From Flavobacterium sp. UMI-01 (GTDB taxonomy: Bacteria > Bacteroidota > Bacteroidia > Flavobacteriales > Flavobacteriaceae): a stretch of 64,000 bases of DNA. The notes below the pieces were generated by a model, which ran no database searches, was not told the origin of the DNA, and saw only the letters and a list, made by a program, of their open reading frames with translations. The position numbers were made by a program, and so were the translations under genes. Shown one piece after another: positions 6,361 through 17,237 of this stretch (the first letter of the stretch is position 1; every line of letters begins with the position of its first letter). Where the stretch lies: the NCBI RefSeq assembly GCF_019656315.1, contig NZ_BPLU01000069.1, positions 62,001-126,000 on the forward strand, read 5' to 3'.

Positions 6361-9300
6361 TTAATTTCCAAAATTATAACGCAACGTAAATCCTGAACGA
6401 ATGTTTGTCAACGGGAATGACGTTGAAATCACTGCCTTAGAGAAGGAATGATCATAATAGAAAATGGCAGTTAGATTTTTACTAAACGAATAATCAGCCG
6501 TGAATTTCAATGACCAAATATTTTGACCTGCCGCTAGTTGATTGTTATCGTAATTTAAATAACGTACGATAGTTTGGTTATTACGATAAGACAAATCGGC
6601 TTTCAAATTAATATCTCCTTTAATTATACCTGTAGGGTTATCTGCCAAACGAGAGGAGAAAATAACATCTTTGAAACGATAGCCCAAACCTACAATATAT
6701 TCAACCCCTTTTACTTCAGTCAACAAATTGTTATCAAAACTCATGGACAAAGCCCTGTCTTTTTTAATTTCAGTAAGGAATTTAAAAGCATTTTTTAATT
6801 CGAAATCAACTCGCATCAATGGACTAAATTGCTCTACTAAGTTAATATTAGAAATCAACATTTTATTATAAAAGTTTCCGCTATCATCGATTCCGTTAGG
6901 ATTTTCATCGTATTTAAAATTAGAACGGTATTGATTAATGGTATAGGATGCTCGGTAATTGTGTTGCAATGAAAAGCGCTTAAAGTTCTTTTTGAATACT
7001 TCATAACGCATCAAACCATTGTACTTCACAGACCAGTTAGGAATTGGGAAATTTCTAAAAGCTCCCAAAGACACATCAGAAGCATCACCACCAGTATAAG
7101 CCGCAAGGAAAGCTGGAATTAATACTGCTTGATTGTTTTTTCCAAAACCGACAGGAAAACCATCGGCATCAATATTGGCCGAATTGCTTAAATCAATCCC
7201 TTTGGCAGTTGCCAGCCTATTGGCTACAACCAGCCTATTGGCTCTAAATTCATCAAATGCTTCAGAGAAATTCTCATTACTTGTTGAAAATGCCGATTTA
7301 ATCATCACTGTAGAAATCGAGAACATCCCATAAGTATAAGGCGAACGAGAATTATAAGTCCCGTCAGGCGATACATCATACTGTTCAGAAAAATTCTCTG
7401 AATAGGTTCTGTCCATATTCAAATCGATTTTTAAATCAGGAAACAAATCCATATTAGCAGTTCCTTTGAATGCTTTGTTATGCACCTGCGTAAAGTTTTG
7501 GTTGAAATCCTGATAATTAGTCAACCAACCATTTTTGGCAGCCTCAAAACGAATATCATCTTGACTACCAAATACAAATCCCAATGACGGCTTAGACGAC
7601 CCGAAGAAACCTAAACCTGGTAAAAAACCTGGCAATACCGTTCCGCTATTATCAGTATAGTTCAACTGGATGTTTTTGACACTTGTCAACACCCCAATCA
7701 TGCCTTCCACAAATGGACTACGGCTCGATTCAGGTTTAGCAGCGACAATATTAACGACTTTTTCTCCTGGTTTTGGTAGCGTTTTAGGCTTCATCAATTG
7801 CTTTCCTCCTACCGTATTCGCCTTAGTCAATCCAAGATATTTATAAAGCATATCCATATTGAAACTACCATTCAAGGCATGCGCTCTAGCATTTTGCACC
7901 GTGTTTCCTAAATTATAGGAGGTTCCTTCAATTTCCAAGTCCGATAAGAACGTAGAAGCACGTTGCCAACTATAATTTCCTGTGTAGGTATAATTTGCTT
8001 TTACGAAACTAAACAAAGGAATTTTATGGATTGGCAATTCATAATTCACCACCAATTGTTGGGTGTGATTAAATGGATCTCCACTATCCCAATAGCCGTC
8101 CCAGATAGAAAAATCTGCTATCGGCTCATTGGCTTCATTCAAATAATTCTTCACAATATTAGCAGATGATGCTGTGTAGTTTAATTTTAAAGATTTAGTC
8201 AAATTATAATTAAACCCGTATTGATAATTAAAAGCAAAGTTCCTTCTATAAAGTGGATCAAGTCCAATTCCTTCTACCTCCACCTGTCTGAATTGTTGGC
8301 GATTGTACTGTCTGTTGATATTGGTATTAAAAGTAATATTAGAAGGCAAATAATTGAAATTGAAATCGCTCAATAGCTTCCAGTATGAGCTTTTCTTCAT
8401 GAATTTCGTTTTCTTAAAAGGCTCAATTGATTTAGGTTGAAAACTATACGAATAATCAACCGCAGTAGTGGCTTGCTGGTCTAAATAATCTTCAATCTCG
8501 TAATCGTGTCGTTCTACCTTATTAATTGATTGTGAGAATGTGAAATTCTCGGGGTCATACACATGTTGTTTTTGCTCAGGACTTCGTTGCTTTCTAACAC
8601 CTATGAAATTAATACTGGTGCGCTTGGTGTAATCCACAGCACGATTCACAATATTATCTTTTTCGGCTTGGCTAGAAGTGTTTTCTAATAATTCTTTGAT
8701 TTTGATATCCGCATTAAAAGGGTCGTACAAAGGTGTAATAGTCTCTTCGCCTACTGAGTAATTAAACGGCAAATTAATTCCCCATTTGTTTGGCAGCAAT
8801 TTTCCTAAATTGATATTGGTTACAATATTGTATTGTTGGATATCCTCACGGCTACGTTCATTTGCCCCTTGTTCAATAGCTCCAAATCCTACCGTACTTT
8901 TTCTTCCGGTAGCTGATACCGTTGCTAAATCGGCCATGTTAGTATCTACATTAAGCAAAGCGGCCATTCCGCCTGCATTATCCATTTCAGACAAACGCAA
9001 CTCATTAAACCAAACTTCTCCTTTGATTTTACCTTCGGCAGTTTCGGCATCACTTTTCACCCCTACCATTAACGTTCTAACCAACCCAAAGTTCGGATTT
9101 CCTTTTACACCTAAACGAAGCTTGTTGATTTTTGAACTTGCGGAACCATCTAAATCTTCTTCGTTCTGATAATAAATCCCATCCAAAGGCAAGGTCGAAG
9201 GATCCACATTCATCGACTGAATTTTTAATTTAGTCAACAAAGACAAGGCTAAGTCAATCTGATTGCTTTCAGGCCAAACGAGTTCAGCACTCAACGGACT

Positions 9301-12300
9301 ACAATTAGAAGGCTGGGTTACTTTTAACGGAATCTCAATTTGATAAAAGTTTTGATTAAAATCGTTACCAAAACGGATAAAACCTACCATTTTATCATCC
9401 CCTAACAAAGCTTGATTGGGCAATGATTCAGCATGTAAAAACATTTTTAGTTTTTTATACTGACGCATATCAATACTTACATTTTTGTAAACGGCACGTG
9501 CATCTTTAGGCTCCAATCCTTCGCCCGAAATCCTCAATGATAATGCCTGCTCGTTTTGATTGATAATGGTATTGTTATTATACAATTGCTCTCTCACCAC
9601 TCCTGGAGGCTGGATATAATTAATTGGGCAACGTGTATTATTTTCTTGAATATTAACTGCGATTACATCTAGATCAGTACCATCGTCAGCAGGATTGGTG
9701 TCGTTAAAATCGAGGGTACTAGTATATCTTCTCCAATCACCTCTAACCAAATCTAACGCTCCAAAACGCAAGGTTACCTCTTCACTGAACCCTGTCATGA
9801 ACATTCTCATAAAACGGATGGATCTAAAATCATTGATATCCCCTATTTTATTTTGCGGTTGTTGAACAGGAATTTTAAACTGAATCCATCTAGCAGGAGT
9901 TACCTCACCATTAGGCAATGTCACTTGGGTTTCTCTAATATCCGTAATGTAATTTTCACCCACCTCCATGTTCTTCTTGATATCTACGCTGTATTCATAA
10001 TAAGCGTTAATCGTATTCATGGTGTTGTCTCTGTTGACATCTTCGACATCAGGAACTGCTGTTGAAGCTCTGTTAGCATCTGTAATATTAACAGCTGAAT
10101 TCCCTTGAACTCCATTGTAGTTTTTATACCTATCAATTATACTTCCATTGGTATTCAAATAAAAAGTATAATCATCCGCTGCGGGGTCAGATTCCGAAGC
10201 AAAATTGGTATAAACTTCGGCTTCTTTCCCATTTGGCAAACCATCTAAACCTAAATCTTGATTGGCACGATTATTTACATCCGTATCAAAAGCATAAATC
10301 AATGATTGCGAAGCAGGCACATCTCCCCATAAAGGTCTTGGATTAGTCAAAATTTGGTCTGGACCTAAACCATTTTCAAATTGTTTCCTTCCGTCTTTCA
10401 AAATATCTTCTGAAATTTCTCCTAGGTTAAAATACAATTTCCCTGAATTAGCTGCAGATACTTCGCCCTTTCCTACATACGGATCTTGTACCCAAAACTG
10501 GATGTACTCCACATTTCCTTGTTCAAAATTGGTTGAATTAATCGCTCGCATAATTCCCCCATAATTTTCTTGTGGATTTAATGCAAAATTAGGATTGTTG
10601 TTGTAAGGGCCTCTCTCGGATGGAAAATAAGTCAAATCCAACGTGCTCACCACTTGTGTTTGTCCCAAAGCGATATCAGTTAGTGGATAGAGCTCTTCAC
10701 TGTATATTCTTCGTGTTTTGTTAAATGACAAATCATTATTAGATACCCCATCAGGCTTAGAGGTATAAAAAATAGGGTCGATGGAGTACCAAGCTAGTTT
10801 GGCGCGTTTGAATCCATAAGTCAAATCATTGGCATTGGCACCAAAATTATAGGTACTTGTAGCATTTCTATCTGGTGTTGAAGACAAACTCCAAGCATAA
10901 GGCGAACGCATGTCTATTGTAGATTGCGAACCTTCAAAATCATCCACATAAATAGTAGATTCTCCATTAAAACTATCAATTTTAGAAGCATTTGGTCTTA
11001 AAAAAGCAACCTCACCACGAACCGATAAATTCGAAGGAACATCTGTATCTACATTCGGTAATTTGTTGACCAAACGGGTAAAAAAAGGAACTTCGGTTGA
11101 AAAATTAGTATTCAAACCAAAAATGGTATTGTTAATGGACTCTTGCCCATAGTTAGACTTTGTGGTAAACGGTCTTTCGCTCATTTTCAACAAAGTAGCC
11201 CCCACAACAAACTTGTCCGAGATTTTATGCTCTACATTTACACCCATGAAACGAGTAGTTTGTTGTCCAAAAATCGAATTGTTTTCTAAGGAAACATTGA
11301 TTGGAGTATTTGAGGCTTGTAAGGATGCATCTAAGATTTGCACACGCCCTAATTGATAATTCACACTATAATCTACGCCTTCCACTAATTTTCGTCCACC
11401 CGCAGTTACAACCACAGAACCTTGCGGTACGTTGAAAGCACCGATCGGAATCCCGTCGCTACTAGTGGATTTAAATTTACCTCTTAAAAGAAATTTATTT
11501 TTGTCACTGTCCTCTAATGAACCTGCTTGCGTGTTGCGATACATGTTTCTAAAAACATATTTCTTTTGATTATCATTATAACTCGTTGGATCATTATAAA
11601 CACTCACGTCCGAAGGATTGTTATAATCTTTTAATTTACTAAAAAGCAACTCTCCAAAAGGTTCTTTGGTCGTAAAAATGATGCGCCCATTTTGAGAATC
11701 CATTGTTAAGCCTTCCATAAAATCAAAAAAACCATCTCCACCGGCTTGTGGATCATTATTATAATTCAGCTTATCCAAGTTGAATACTTTTAACAATGGA
11801 GTTTCAGCCACTTTATTTTCTGGTGAAGGATTAGACGGAAATGGCACAGGGGTTCCTGCAGCAGTTTTCGCCTCGGTAATATAATTTAATGGTGAAGGAT
11901 CGGTGTATAAAATATTGAATCTAAAATCCTCCTGCTTTACTTGATATGCCCCTGGAATTTGATAAATATTTTTCATCATCAAATTCCAAATCGGATTTTT
12001 AACATTTGTCAAATTACTTTTGAGCATTTTCAAAATCAATGCTTGTGTAATTACCGCTTGATTAGAATTAGAAGCACCTGTAACAACTGTAGATTCCACA
12101 CCATCATTACCAAATTCTCCCACTTGATACACCTTATCTCCAATAGTATATTCATAGGCTACAGCCAAAACTTCATCATTGGAAAGTCTTTGTTGTAAAG
12201 AGATATACCCCAATTGTGGGTGGTAGGTAAACTCATTAGAAGTTAATTTTCTAGCATTTTCTAACTTGGAATAATCTTGACCTTCACGAGCTGTATAGGC

Positions 12301-13539
12301 ATTAAAACCTGAATCAGCTGTTGCCATTTCACGAATATTATTATTCAACAAACCCGAACTTGCTTGAATACGATTGGGATCATACCCATTATTTTTATTA
12401 TCCGTAGGTGAATCAACTGGGTTGTAAAACATCCCTGTTGACGGATCTCTTACCACAATTTCATTGTCTGGAATTCCTGAAATTTGGGCTTCTCCCAAAT
12501 CTTGCAACGCAATAATATTTCTTAAATTATTGGAGTTGGTTGTTATTCTATTTTGTTTGTTTGTTACCCAAACTTCAATTCGTGTAATCTGAACTCTACT
12601 ATCTATAAAAGGATAATTTTTAAGTGCCGAATCGTATTTATTTCTAAAATATTGAGACAAGAAAAAATGCCTGTCGTTGTCATAATCCAATGCAAAAACA
12701 TCAAAATTTTGAATGGTTCCTCCTCCTTGCACGACTACACTTTTGGTTTGTGATTTTTGTTCAGAAAACACCCCTGTCACAGTCGTTTTTCCAAATTGTA
12801 ATTGCGCCTTAACCCCAAATAAACTTTGAGCCCCGCGAATCAAAGAGCTATTCAATGGCATGTTTACATTACCAATTTCAATTTTTTGAATGATGTCGTC
12901 TTCAGTAGGAGTATAATCTAATTTTAATAAATTTTGAAATGCAAAGGTGGATTGTGTATCATAGTTTGCATTAACGTTTACCCTTGTCCCTACTTTCCCC
13001 ATTAAACTCATACTGATCCTTTGATTGAAATCAAATGCGAGATTAGACCTGTTTCTTGGAGAAAAAGAGGGGTTGTCTTGTTTAGAATAACGTGCTCCCA
13101 AATCCATTTCTACGGATCCAGTAGGTTTTACATCAATCGTGTTTCCTCCAAAAATAGATTCAAAAAAACCAGAATTTACATAGTATTTAGGCAATAAATC
13201 TTTTTTTGCTTCTTCACTTCCTTCTTTCTTTCCATCAATAGCATCCGATTTTTGTTTAAAATAATCCCTCATGGATTCTTTCATCACTAATTTTTCGTAC
13301 TCTTTAGGTGTCAAAATGATAGGATAACTGATAGAAAATCCTTCTACGGAATTGGTATAAATATAGCGATCAGTTACAGGGTCATAAGTGTATGCAGAGA
13401 GAATGCTTTGAGGACTTTTAAGTTGAACTTTTCCAAGAGAATAACCTGTTTTTACTGTGTCTTGTGCCACTTGATTTTCTTGAGCCAGTGTTACAAAACC
13501 ACAAAATAAAACTAGCAAAAATGTATAAATCCTACACAT
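6361..13539 (-). CDS. sprA: SprA, T9SS outer-membrane translocon
   Basis: At 2392 residues this is the size of SprA, the very large beta barrel through which type IX secretion substrates cross the outer membrane; in F. johnsoniae the structure is a 36-strand barrel. A signal peptide covers residues 1-19 (IYTFLLVLFCGFVTLAQ). The rest is a continuous series of amphipathic strands with many conserved surface loops, e.g. YVDDFEGSQSTIDMRSPYAW, and it ends in FTLRYNFGN, a typical barrel C-terminus. The ATG lies 22 bases after the ruvA stop and no terminator is seen between them, so it is probably cotranscribed with maeB and ruvA. The 3' side is followed by the 130-bp repeat array. Confidence 0.95.
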   Translation of the reverse strand: MCRIYTFLLVLFCGFVTLAQENQVAQDTVKTGYSLGKVQLKSPQSILSAYTYDPVTDRYIYTNSVEGFSISYPIILTPKEYEKLVMKESMRDYFKQKSDAIDGKKEGSEEAKKDLLPKYYVNSGFFESIFGGNTIDVKPTGSVEMDLGARYSKQDNPSFSPRNRSNLAFDFNQRISMSLMGKVGTRVNVNANYDTQSTFAFQNLLKLDYTPTEDDIIQKIEIGNVNMPLNSSLIRGAQSLFGVKAQLQFGKTTVTGVFSEQKSQTKSVVVQGGGTIQNFDVFALDYDNDRHFFLSQYFRNKYDSALKNYPFIDSRVQITRIEVWVTNKQNRITTNSNNLRNIIALQDLGEAQISGIPDNEIVVRDPSTGMFYNPVDSPTDNKNNGYDPNRIQASSGLLNNNIREMATADSGFNAYTAREGQDYSKLENARKLTSNEFTYHPQLGYISLQQRLSNDEVLAVAYEYTIGDKVYQVGEFGNDGVESTVVTGASNSNQAVITQALILKMLKSNLTNVKNPIWNLMMKNIYQIPGAYQVKQEDFRFNILYTDPSPLNYITEAKTAAGTPVPFPSNPSPENKVAETPLLKVFNLDKLNYNNDPQAGGDGFFDFMEGLTMDSQNGRIIFTTKEPFGELLFSKLKDYNNPSDVSVYNDPTSYNDNQKKYVFRNMYRNTQAGSLEDSDKNKFLLRGKFKSTSSDGIPIGAFNVPQGSVVVTAGGRKLVEGVDYSVNYQLGRVQILDASLQASNTPINVSLENNSIFGQQTTRFMGVNVEHKISDKFVVGATLLKMSERPFTTKSNYGQESINNTIFGLNTNFSTEVPFFTRLVNKLPNVDTDVPSNLSVRGEVAFLRPNASKIDSFNGESTIYVDDFEGSQSTIDMRSPYAWSLSSTPDRNATSTYNFGANANDLTYGFKRAKLAWYSIDPIFYTSKPDGVSNNDLSFNKTRRIYSEELYPLTDIALGQTQVVSTLDLTYFPSERGPYNNNPNFALNPQENYGGIMRAINSTNFEQGNVEYIQFWVQDPYVGKGEVSAANSGKLYFNLGEISEDILKDGRKQFENGLGPDQILTNPRPLWGDVPASQSLIYAFDTDVNNRANQDLGLDGLPNGKEAEVYTNFASESDPAADDYTFYLNTNGSIIDRYKNYNGVQGNSAVNITDANRASTAVPDVEDVNRDNTMNTINAYYEYSVDIKKNMEVGENYITDIRETQVTLPNGEVTPARWIQFKIPVQQPQNKIGDINDFRSIRFMRMFMTGFSEEVTLRFGALDLVRGDWRRYTSTLDFNDTNPADDGTDLDVIAVNIQENNTRCPINYIQPPGVVREQLYNNNTIINQNEQALSLRISGEGLEPKDARAVYKNVSIDMRQYKKLKMFLHAESLPNQALLGDDKMVGFIRFGNDFNQNFYQIEIPLKVTQPSNCSPLSAELVWPESNQIDLALSLLTKLKIQSMNVDPSTLPLDGIYYQNEEDLDGSASSKINKLRLGVKGNPNFGLVRTLMVGVKSDAETAEGKIKGEVWFNELRLSEMDNAGGMAALLNVDTNMADLATVSATGRKSTVGFGAIEQGANERSREDIQQYNIVTNINLGKLLPNKWGINLPFNYSVGEETITPLYDPFNADIKIKELLENTSSQAEKDNIVNRAVDYTKRTSINFIGVRKQRSPEQKQHVYDPENFTFSQSINKVERHDYEIEDYLDQQATTAVDYSYSFQPKSIEPFKKTKFMKKSSYWKLLSDFNFNYLPSNITFNTNINRQYNRQQFRQVEVEGIGLDPLYRRNFAFNYQYGFNYNLTKSLKLNYTASSANIVKNYLNEANEPIADFSIWDGYWDSGDPFNHTQQLVVNYELPIHKIPLFSFVKANYTYTGNYSWQRASTFLSDLEIEGTSYNLGNTVQNARAHALNGSFNMDMLYKYLGLTKANTVGGKQLMKPKTLPKPGEKVVNIVAAKPESSRSPFVEGMIGVLTSVKNIQLNYTDNSGTVLPGFLPGLGFFGSSKPSLGFVFGSQDDIRFEAAKNGWLTNYQDFNQNFTQVHNKAFKGTANMDLFPDLKIDLNMDRTYSENFSEQYDVSPDGTYNSRSPYTYGMFSISTVMIKSAFSTSNENFSEAFDEFRANRLVVANRLATAKGIDLSNSANIDADGFPVGFGKNNQAVLIPAFLAAYTGGDASDVSLGAFRNFPIPNWSVKYNGLMRYEVFKKNFKRFSLQHNYRASYTINQYRSNFKYDENPNGIDDSGNFYNKMLISNINLVEQFSPLMRVDFELKNAFKFLTEIKKDRALSMSFDNNLLTEVKGVEYIVGLGYRFKDVIFSSRLADNPTGIIKGDINLKADLSYRNNQTIVRYLNYDNNQLAAGQNIWSLKFTADYSFSKNLTAIFYYDHSFSKAVISTSFPLTNIRSGFTLRYNFGN

Positions 13540-13561
13540 ATAATTCGTGTTTTTTATTTTT

Positions 13562-14143
13562 TTATAAATTTTTTAAAGCCTGCTTAATGATTGATTCTAC
13601 GGTTGCGGCTGGGTCTTCTTTTAAAATTTTCTCAATTACTTTTTCAGAAGCTTTACGCACAAACCCCAATACTTCTAGCGCAGATAACGCTTCATCTCTA
13701 TTTGTATTGCTCTGTGAAATAGAAACTTCGTCAATATCATAGAGTTTTAGCATTTTTTCTTTTAAATCCAAAATCACTCTTTGAGCTGTTTTACTCCCTA
13801 TACCTTTAATGGATTGAATAGTTCCTACATCTCCAGAGGCAATGGCATTAATAATCTGTTTTGGATGCAAAGAAGACAACATTGTTCTGGCCGTACTCGC
13901 TCCAATTCCAGAAACAGAGAGTAATAATTTAAAAATTTCTCTTTCTGATTTTTCAAAAAAACCGAAAAGCGTATGCGCATCCTCTTTTACTTGTAAAAAA
14001 GTAAATAATTTTATAAAATCTGATTCTGGCAATAAGGAATAGGTATGCAAAGAAATATTAACTTGATATCCTACGCCGTTACAATCAATCACCACATCGG
14101 TTGGTGTTTTTTCAACTAATTTTCCCTGTAAATGTGCTATCAT
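13562..14143 (-). CDS. ruvA: Holliday junction branch migration protein RuvA
   Basis: A protein of 193 residues, the normal RuvA length. The N-terminal OB-fold begins MIAHLQGKLVEKTPTDVVIDCNGVGYQV (split here only by reading). Tandem helix-hairpin-helix signatures follow (VSGIGASTARTML near residue 79, IKGIGSKTAQRVILDLK near 113), and a small C-terminal domain that contacts RuvB closes the protein. RuvA tetramers hold the four-way junction while RuvB drives branch migration. ruvB is not adjacent but lies 5 kb upstream at 18256-19278. It sits between maeB (54-base gap) and sprA (22-base gap) in the same direction. Confidence 0.96.
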   Translation of the reverse strand: MIAHLQGKLVEKTPTDVVIDCNGVGYQVNISLHTYSLLPESDFIKLFTFLQVKEDAHTLFGFFEKSEREIFKLLLSVSGIGASTARTMLSSLHPKQIINAIASGDVGTIQSIKGIGSKTAQRVILDLKEKMLKLYDIDEVSISQSNTNRDEALSALEVLGFVRKASEKVIEKILKEDPAATVESIIKQALKNL

Positions 14144-14197
14144 TTATTCTTTACTTTGACTGCCAAAGAAACACTTGTCACGGCAGTTAAAACCAAT

Positions 14198-16477
14198 TTA
14201 TTTTTTCTTTCTTTCTTTTTCTTGGGCATCTAACACAGCAATAGTTGCCATATTCACCATTTCCTCTACGCTTGCTCCTAATTGAAATATATGAACAGGC
14301 TTGCCCATTCCCATCATAATAGGACCAATTGATTCTACTTTATACAATTCTTTTAAAAGTTTATAGGTAATATTAGCAGCATCTAAATTGGGGAAAATCA
14401 TGACATTTACTTTCTTTCCAACCAATTTAGAAAAAGGAAATTTCTCTTCTAACATTTCTGGATTCAATGCAAAATCGGATTGAATTTCCCCATCAACTAC
14501 TAAATCTGGATGATGCTCATGTAGATAGGCTACAGCTTCTCTAACTTTTGAAGCTCTAGCATTTGTTGAAGAACCATAATTAGCATACGAAACCATGGCT
14601 ATTACTGGTTCAACACCAAACATTCTGGCTGTTTTAGCGGTCATCAAAGCTATCTTAGCCAATTCTTCAGCTGAAGGATCGATGTTTATAGCAGTATCCG
14701 ACAAAAACATAGGACCTCTTGAAGTCATCATCATATTGGTAGTCGCCACAATTGAAGCCCCAGGCGCTTTTTCAATCAATTGAAACATCGGACGCAAAAC
14801 GGTAGCATAACCTCGGGAATGTCCTGTTACTAATCCATCAGCCTCCCCTTCATTTACCATCATGGCGGCAAAATAATTTCGTTCACGCATTAATCGTTGT
14901 GCGTCGTACAATACGATTCCTCTCCGTTTTCTTGATTCCCAATAAGCTGTTGCAAATCGATTCCTTCTTCCTTCTTCTTCTTTTTCTTTAGGGTCTATAA
15001 TTTCTACGGGAGCATCAAATCCTAATTCTTCTTTTAATTCCAAAATTATTTCTTTGGAACCAAGTAAAATCGGAATCCCCACACCCTCTTCGTAAACTAT
15101 CTGTGCCGCTTTTAGAACATTGAGATGCTCAGCTTCTGCAAAAACAATTCGTTTGGGATTCATTTTTGCCTTATTAGAAATCAATCGAAGCATTTTATTA
15201 TCGTTCCCCAAACGGTCTAACAAATCCTCTTCGTACTTCTCCCAGTCTGTTATAGGATTTTGTGCCACACCAGATTCCATAGCAGCCCTAGCAACAGCAG
15301 GAGCTACGATAGCAATTAATCGAGGATCAAAAGGTTTCGGGATGATGTACTCTTTACCAAAAATTAATTTGGTCGCCCCATAAGCAACATTGACTTGCTC
15401 CGGAACGGATTCTTTTGCCAAAGAAGCTAGTGCTTTCACTGCCGCCATTTTCATGGCTTCATTAATTTTAGTAGCACGTACATCTAAAGCTCCTCTAAAA
15501 ATATAGGGAAAGCCAAGAACATTATTCACTTGATTAGGATGGTCAGACCTTCCTGTCGCCATGATAACATCTTTTCGTGTTTGAATTGCTAAATTATAAT
15601 CAATTTCGGGATTGGGGTTGGCCATAGCAAAAACAATAGGATTATCTGCCATAGACAAGAGCATTTGGGCGCTCATCACATCACGAGAGGACAACCCAAT
15701 GAATACATCAGCATCTACTAGCGCTTCTTCCAAACTGATTGGTTCCATATCTCTTGCGTACTTTTGTTGCAATTCGGATAGAGAAGGATTGTTTTTTGTC
15801 AACAGCCCTTTGCTGTTGAACATATAAATATTTTCGAATTGAACTCCTAAAAGACGGTACAAATCGGCACAAGCTAAAGCTGCTGATCCAGCACCTGACA
15901 CAATTACTTTTACATCTTCAGGTTTTTTATTGGCTAATTCAAGTGCATTGATTAAAGCCGCTGCAGAAATTATTGCGGTACCATGTTGGTCATCATGCAT
16001 CACTGGAATATTCAATTCCTCCACTAATCTTCTTTCGATTTCAAAAGATTCAGGAGCTTTGATATCTTCAAGGTTTATCCCTCCAAAAGTGGGAGCGATG
16101 TTTTTTACGGTTTGGATAAATTCTTCAACATTTTTAGTATCTACTTCAATGTCAAAAACATCAATATCAGCAAAGATTTTGAATAACAACCCTTTACCTT
16201 CCATAACAGGCTTAGAAGCTTCAGGACCAATATCCCCTAACCCTAAGACAGCCGTTCCGTTAGAAATTACAGCGACTAAATTACCTTTAGCGGTATATTT
16301 ATAAACGTTATCAATATCCCTTGCTATTTCTAAACAAGGTTCAGCCACACCAGGCGAGTAAGCCAAAGACAAATCACGTTGTGTTGCATATTTTTTAGTA
16401 GGAACTACTTGTATTTTTCCTGGAGTGGGTTTTGCATGATACAATAACGCTTCCCTTCTTTTGTTATCCTTGTTCAT
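14198..16477 (-). CDS. maeB: NADP-dependent malic enzyme with phosphotransacetylase-like domain
   Basis: At 759 residues it has the MaeB hybrid layout. Residues 1-420 are the malic enzyme part: the tyrosine region SLAYSPGVAEPC near 36, NGTAVLGLGDIG near 72, the metal-binding DDQHGTA near 137, and a Rossmann GAGSAALAC near 196. Residues 430-755 resemble phosphate acetyl/butyryl transferase (TGHSRGYATVLRPM, PNLDAANI). It converts malate to pyruvate, CO2 and NADPH; the C-terminal domain is usually regulatory rather than catalytic. It appears to be the first gene of the maeB-ruvA-sprA run and has its own -7 promoter element. Confidence 0.95.
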   Translation of the reverse strand: MNKDNKRREALLYHAKPTPGKIQVVPTKKYATQRDLSLAYSPGVAEPCLEIARDIDNVYKYTAKGNLVAVISNGTAVLGLGDIGPEASKPVMEGKGLLFKIFADIDVFDIEVDTKNVEEFIQTVKNIAPTFGGINLEDIKAPESFEIERRLVEELNIPVMHDDQHGTAIISAAALINALELANKKPEDVKVIVSGAGSAALACADLYRLLGVQFENIYMFNSKGLLTKNNPSLSELQQKYARDMEPISLEEALVDADVFIGLSSRDVMSAQMLLSMADNPIVFAMANPNPEIDYNLAIQTRKDVIMATGRSDHPNQVNNVLGFPYIFRGALDVRATKINEAMKMAAVKALASLAKESVPEQVNVAYGATKLIFGKEYIIPKPFDPRLIAIVAPAVARAAMESGVAQNPITDWEKYEEDLLDRLGNDNKMLRLISNKAKMNPKRIVFAEAEHLNVLKAAQIVYEEGVGIPILLGSKEIILELKEELGFDAPVEIIDPKEKEEEGRRNRFATAYWESRKRRGIVLYDAQRLMRERNYFAAMMVNEGEADGLVTGHSRGYATVLRPMFQLIEKAPGASIVATTNMMMTSRGPMFLSDTAINIDPSAEELAKIALMTAKTARMFGVEPVIAMVSYANYGSSTNARASKVREAVAYLHEHHPDLVVDGEIQSDFALNPEMLEEKFPFSKLVGKKVNVMIFPNLDAANITYKLLKELYKVESIGPIMMGMGKPVHIFQLGASVEEMVNMATIAVLDAQEKERKKK

Positions 16478-16500
16478 TTGATTGTTTTTATCCTAATTTA

Positions 16501-16508
16501 CAAAGATA
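16501..16508 (-). promoter_or_regulatory. -7 element upstream of maeB
   Basis: TATCTTTG on the minus strand fits TAnnTTTG and lies 24 bases before the ATG. No clear TTTG is found at -33, so the promoter is a partial match. Confidence 0.5.
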
Positions 16509-16627
16509 TAAGTCTTGATTAAAAATAGAAGCTTTTATCTTAATCTTTTATTAAAAAACAATTTGGTTTTAAATAACAAAAAAAAGGCTACAGCAAAATA
16601 TTGATTTGAAGTTAATCTATCTAAGGA

Positions 16628-17062
16628 TTAAAGTTGAGTTCCGTTGATGTACGCATCTAAATGGTGAATGGTTTCTTTTTGCTCTTCAATAATCGCTTTT
16701 ACGACATCACCTATCGACACCAAACCTAAAATCACACCATTATCCACTACGGGTAAATGTCGGATTCTTTTTCCACTCATTAAACCCATACAATAATTGA
16801 TATCATCAGTAGGTTTTACAGTAATAATTTCAGTTCCCATGATTTCACTTACCAAAGTCCCTTTGGATGTTTTATCCTTTAAAACAATTTTACGAGCATA
16901 ATCTCTTTCGGATAGAATCCCCACAATTTCATTATCATCAATAACTAAAAGTGCCCCTACATTTTTTTCTCCCATCACCTTTAGTCCTTCATACACTGAT
17001 ATGGAAGAAACAATGGAAAAAACCTGGTTCCCTTTAACGCTTAACATTTGATTTACAGTCAT
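16628..17062 (-). CDS. Tandem CBS-domain protein
   Basis: The protein has 144 residues made of two CBS domains: roughly residues 12-68 (GVGALLVIDDNEIVGILSERDYA type) and 76-132 (MSGKRIRHLPVVDNGVILGLVSIGDVV). Stand-alone CBS pairs bind adenine nucleotides and act as energy or redox sensors for partner proteins; here the partner is unknown. The ILSERDYARKI sequence puts it with the widespread single-protein CBS family found near metabolic genes. It is monocistronic by spacing: 150 bases to maeB and 175 to queG. Confidence 0.9.
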   Translation of the reverse strand: MTVNQMLSVKGNQVFSIVSSISVYEGLKVMGEKNVGALLVIDDNEIVGILSERDYARKIVLKDKTSKGTLVSEIMGTEIITVKPTDDINYCMGLMSGKRIRHLPVVDNGVILGLVSIGDVVKAIIEEQKETIHHLDAYINGTQL

Positions 17063-17212
17063 AACTAAAATTTTTTAAGACTCTAAATTTAAAAAAAATA
17101 TACCGAAGAAACTTCAAAAAAATTAGAATAATCATATAAAATAAATAGCGATAAGCAAATTTTAACCTATTATTGCTATAAAATAATGAATTTAACTGAC
17201 AAAATAACAACT

Positions 17213-17237
17213 AAGCCCACCCATAGAAAGGCGGGTT
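17213..17237 (-). terminator. Probable terminator after queG
   Basis: On the minus strand AAACCCGCC pairs with GGGTGGGCTT (8 of 9 positions, with one G-U) immediately after the queG stop. It is followed by a modest T-rich run, so the terminator is weak. Confidence 0.4.
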
